Of a stretch of DNA of 64,000 nucleotides, positions 60,236-64,000 are shown one piece after another. The position numbers and the translations under genes were made by a program. Below the pieces are notes generated by a model that had not been told where the DNA came from, did not search any database, and saw only the letters and a list, made by a program, of their open reading frames with translations. The DNA lies in assembly GCF_003967515.1 (NCBI RefSeq), contig NZ_BIFQ01000002.1, positions 2,170,001 to 2,234,000 on the forward strand, read 5' to 3'. Within the stretch, counting starts at the first letter, position 1. The number at the start of each line of letters is the position of its first letter. This stretch comes from Dictyobacter aurantiacus. GTDB taxonomy: Bacteria; Chloroflexota; Ktedonobacteria; Ktedonobacterales; Ktedonobacteraceae.

Positions 60236-63115
60236 CTACCAGCCGATACGTCTGACCTGATGATGGGGGGAGGGTGAGGTTTTGAGGCTGTGATAACTTT
60301 CATCGATGACAAGCTTAAATGGATGGTTGGCGTTCAGGTGGGTACAAATCTCAAAGGCACGCTGGAATAAGTGCTCTGTCTCCTGGTAGCGTCCCATGGC
60401 ATGATACAGCAGGGCCAGGTAGTTCAGGTCCATAGCAACATGTGGATGGTCAGGCCCCAGGCATTGTTCATCGACGGCCAACGCCCTGCGATAGAGCTGT
60501 TCTGCTTGCTGATACTTCTGCTGATCATGATACAACTGGGCCAGGCTGATCAATCTTCTGGCCGTGATGGGATGTTTGGACCCAAGGACCTGTTCGCACG
60601 CGGAGAGCGCTCGCTTAAACAGGGGCTCGGCAAGCTCGTCTTGGTCTTGCTGATGATAGAGGCCGGCGAGATTGCTGAGGCAGAGGGTGGTATCAGGATG
60701 ATTGGGACTGATCGCCTCTCGGATTGCCAGGGCTCGCGTAGCTAACCGCTCAGCCTGTTCGTATTGAGCCTGGTCGCCATAGAGCTCTGCCAGGTAATTC
60801 AGGTTGATCGCGATTAATGGGTTGCCCGGCTCTAGTTTTGTTTCAAGAATGTTCAATGCTCGCAAGTAGAGCTCTTCCGCCTGCGCGTATGCTTTCTGGT
60901 TATGATAGACACGGGCCAGATAATTCAGGCTCTGGGCAATATCAAGGTCATCAGACTCCAGGACATGTTCTCGGATAGTTAACGCTCTCCGGGCGCACTC
61001 GATGGCTAGTGCATACTCTCCATGGTAGCGGTAAAGGCTGGACAAATGGTTAAGAATGATAGCGTTGCCTGTATGATCAGTGCCAAATGCCCGTTCGTTG
61101 ATGCTGAGTGCTCGCTGGTACAGCGGCCTGGCCTGTGTATATTTGCCTCGGTCACTATACAGGCGTGCCAGGTTGAGCAGGCTGGTGGTGATGTTACGCA
61201 TATTGCGTTGTCTGGTCTGTTCGCTAATCTCCAAAGCCTTCTGGTAGAGCGGCTCGGCCTGCGTATATTTGGCCTGTTTATGGTAAAGCCGGGCCAGGTT
61301 ATTGATGCTACTGATGGTGCTGCGGTGGCGAGGACCCAGGATCTTTTCTCTCATTGCCAGCGCCTTTTGGAGATAGGTCTCTGCTTCCGCATAGGTAGCC
61401 TGTTCAGCTAGAAACCGGCCTGTCCAGTTGAGCAGGGTGGCCGCCTCGGTGGACTCCATCTGCCAGCGATCAATCAGGTGAATGCATCTTTTCGCATGGG
61501 GTAGTAGAGCGAAGCAGCGTGGCCAGTTGCCGTAGTGGATGCGAGGGATGAGTCGATTGAATGCGCGCACGATGCGTACGGCCCATGTACGTTGCGTTTC
61601 CGTTTCCATTGCCATCAGGAGAACCGCCTGCACCAATCGGTGGATGGTCAAGGTTTGATTGAGGTTACGTTGGATGAGTGAATAACGGAGCAGTTCGGCC
61701 AGCGCATCGTTGAGCGCGATAGTGTCCTGACCAAGCTGCTCTAAATCCGGTCCTAGATGCCGGGCGCCTTTGCTAAGGATGGCCAGTGGAATGGCATCGG
61801 GATCGAGAAAGGCGCATAAGCGAAGGATCTCCAGCGCCTTTGGATTTTTATGTTGCACTTTGTCGATAGATAGCGACCAGGTGGTGGTCACAGGCGCGGG
61901 ATGATCGAGCACATTCTGGCCGCGGCGCCTGAGCAGCTCGCTTAATCGCGTTTGGTAGAGTGTCAGATATTCGCGAAGTGTGCATCTGGTTTCTTCGATG
62001 TATGCCCCCGCCTGGTCAAGCGCCAGGGGCAAGCCACCTGTTTGCTTAACAATCTCAAGTGCCAGCTGGCGCTGCGCAGGAGCTATGCTGTCAAGCGATT
62101 GATTTACATCGAGCAAGGTGGCACGCCTGAGCAAGAAGAGCGCTCCTTCGTTGCCTGCCATCTGTTCGATTTCTACCCGGCGGGCAATCGTGCCCAGGAT
62201 CTGGGTGCGCGTGGTCAGCAGAATGTGTCCCCTGGTTGCGGTCGGAAGTATATCACGCACCAGTGCGAGATCATCCGCGTTATCCAGCACCAGTAGCCAG
62301 CCTGCATGTTCCTGGAGCCAGCGCTTGAATGCCTGCCGCAGGAGGGGCTGATTGGATTCCTGGCGCTCGGGCAGCTTCAGTTGCTGGGCGATTTCATCGA
62401 TGCTAGCCAGCAATGTTTCGCGCGAATCCGCCTGTGCCCATAAAATGGTTTGATATTCGTCCTGATAGCGGTAGGCATACTCGATGGCGATCTGTGTTTT
62501 GCCGATGCCGCCCAATCCACTGATTGCCTGTGCCCTTATGGTCTGAAACGAGGTATGAAGACGATCCAACACTTCATCGCGACCGGTAAAAAAGAAATTG
62601 CGCTCGTATGGAATAAGGATGAGGATCTGAGTGTCTGGTGTCACGAGAGGTCGTTGATTGAGCTCTTCAATGATCTTGCGTAGCTCGGTGACGACATCGA
62701 AGAAAGCGGTGTCGCGATCTTGCCATCTGGTGATGGGGAGTCCGTTGCTCGGCAGGCATTTGATTTTCTCGAATGGGCTGCCCTGCCAGTCGCAGGGACG
62801 CAGAATGATTGGTACAACTCGCGCCTCGCGCTTTTTATGCCGCTCAATCGCCCGCGCCATCTCAACACTGGAGCAGTGATCCGAGGCCAGAAAGTCGGCG
62901 CTGATCAGCAAAAAGATGATGTCGGCCGCTTCTAGATGCTGCATAACGGCCTTTTCCCGTTCCTCGCCTGCGTGTATGTCGTGCTGCTGCCAGTTCGTGA
63001 TCAGTCCCTGTCGCTTCAAAGTGGCGAGATGATTTTCCAGGTCTCGCAGCAACTCTTTATCTCTCTCTGCATAAGAAATAAAGATGTTCAAGGGCCGGGC
63101 AGCGCTGGCAGCCAT
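60236..63115 (-). CDS. TIR-NB-ARC-TPR protein (NLR-like STAND NTPase)
   Basis: 959 aa, three parts. Residues 1-155: TIR-like domain (LNIFISYAERDKELLRDLENHL), with SDHCSSVEMARAI placing Glu85 at the catalytic position of NAD-cleaving TIRs. Residues 175-420: NB-ARC ATPase with GLGGIGKT (200-207), Walker B LLVLDNADD (274-282), HILLTTR (297-303) and GLPLAL (361-366). Residues about 550-930: around nine 42-residue kinesin-light-chain-type TPRs (YxxAExLxxRALxIxExxLGxxHP) as sensor. This architecture is known for bacterial STAND proteins, some in phage defence. GGAGAAAG precedes the ATG. It stands alone. Confidence 0.92.
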   Translation of the reverse strand: MAASAARPLNIFISYAERDKELLRDLENHLATLKRQGLITNWQQHDIHAGEEREKAVMQHLEAADIIFLLISADFLASDHCSSVEMARAIERHKKREARVVPIILRPCDWQGSPFEKIKCLPSNGLPITRWQDRDTAFFDVVTELRKIIEELNQRPLVTPDTQILILIPYERNFFFTGRDEVLDRLHTSFQTIRAQAISGLGGIGKTQIAIEYAYRYQDEYQTILWAQADSRETLLASIDEIAQQLKLPERQESNQPLLRQAFKRWLQEHAGWLLVLDNADDLALVRDILPTATRGHILLTTRTQILGTIARRVEIEQMAGNEGALFLLRRATLLDVNQSLDSIAPAQRQLALEIVKQTGGLPLALDQAGAYIEETRCTLREYLTLYQTRLSELLRRRGQNVLDHPAPVTTTWSLSIDKVQHKNPKALEILRLCAFLDPDAIPLAILSKGARHLGPDLEQLGQDTIALNDALAELLRYSLIQRNLNQTLTIHRLVQAVLLMAMETETQRTWAVRIVRAFNRLIPRIHYGNWPRCFALLPHAKRCIHLIDRWQMESTEAATLLNWTGRFLAEQATYAEAETYLQKALAMREKILGPRHRSTISSINNLARLYHKQAKYTQAEPLYQKALEISEQTRQRNMRNITTSLLNLARLYSDRGKYTQARPLYQRALSINERAFGTDHTGNAIILNHLSSLYRYHGEYALAIECARRALTIREHVLESDDLDIAQSLNYLARVYHNQKAYAQAEELYLRALNILETKLEPGNPLIAINLNYLAELYGDQAQYEQAERLATRALAIREAISPNHPDTTLCLSNLAGLYHQQDQDELAEPLFKRALSACEQVLGSKHPITARRLISLAQLYHDQQKYQQAEQLYRRALAVDEQCLGPDHPHVAMDLNYLALLYHAMGRYQETEHLFQRAFEICTHLNANHPFKLVIDESYHSLKTSPSPHHQVRRIGW

Positions 63116-63219
63116 AATCTTTCTCCACTAGAATATTATTGTGTAAAGTGCAGTATATCCCTTTTGCTCCTCCGGCGCAAAAAGAGGGGATAAAAAGTAC
63201 TTTATTCGTTATTGTTGAT

Positions 63220-64000
<781 letters not shown>

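Overview
The window looks like chromosomal DNA of a free-living, soil-type bacterium of the Chloroflexota, most likely class Ktedonobacteria. This is inferred from gene content and was not tested by a search: F420-dependent enzymes together with phosphoketolase, many stand-alone enzymes with small operons, secreted or membrane proteins of unknown family, a large TIR/NB-ARC/TPR protein, moderate GC and long intergenic gaps full of palindromes. No tRNA, rRNA, CRISPR array, prophage or recognisable transposase gene was seen.

Layout. 1-9.5 kb: the end of an ADP-ribosylglycohydrolase, an SDR oxidoreductase, a secreted Pro/Gly/His/Trp repeat protein, a histidine phosphatase, a xylitol-type dehydrogenase, a CocE/NonD hydrolase, an L,D-transpeptidase lipoprotein and a SMI1/KNR4 protein. 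9.9-14 kb: small membrane or zinc-ribbon proteins of unknown role and a diacylglycerol-kinase-like lipid kinase. 14.2-22.3 kb: phosphoketolase, a GT39 membrane glycosyltransferase, a GNAT, F420-dependent glucose-6-phosphate dehydrogenase, an aquaporin and an isolated ATP synthase subunit c. 22.7-30 kb: an atypical response regulator, an NAD-dependent epimerase, a 6-phosphogluconolactonase-like propeller, an M20 peptidase, and a tetR-P450 operon under a perfect 52-bp palindrome. 30-38.3 kb: a minus-strand sugar operon (LacI regulator, Tat lipoprotein binding protein, two permeases, large clan-A-like glycoside hydrolase). 38.7-41.4 kb: a copper ATPase with a CsoR-like box. 42.3-47.6 kb: an acyl-CoA dehydrogenase/kinase pair, a methyltransferase behind a possible small RNA, an F420-type oxidoreductase and a ChrB-like gene split by a frameshift. 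48.8-60 kb: a purine-degradation cluster covering xanthine to allantoate breakdown (xanthine dehydrogenase, uricase, 5-hydroxyisourate hydrolase, OHCU decarboxylase, allantoinase, allantoate amidohydrolase, a DUF3830 protein), with a divergent amidohydrolase and a convergent DeoR regulator. 60.2-64 kb: the TIR-NB-ARC-TPR protein and the end of a gamma-glutamyltransferase.

The most unusual non-coding signal is a dispersed modular palindromic repeat. Seven full or partial copies lie in intergenic spaces only. Each is built from a GC-rich prefix often containing GCGGCCGC, a long hairpin whose arms differ between copies yet stay complementary, and a conserved suffix. Several other long perfect hairpins, each with its own sequence, sit just downstream of genes.
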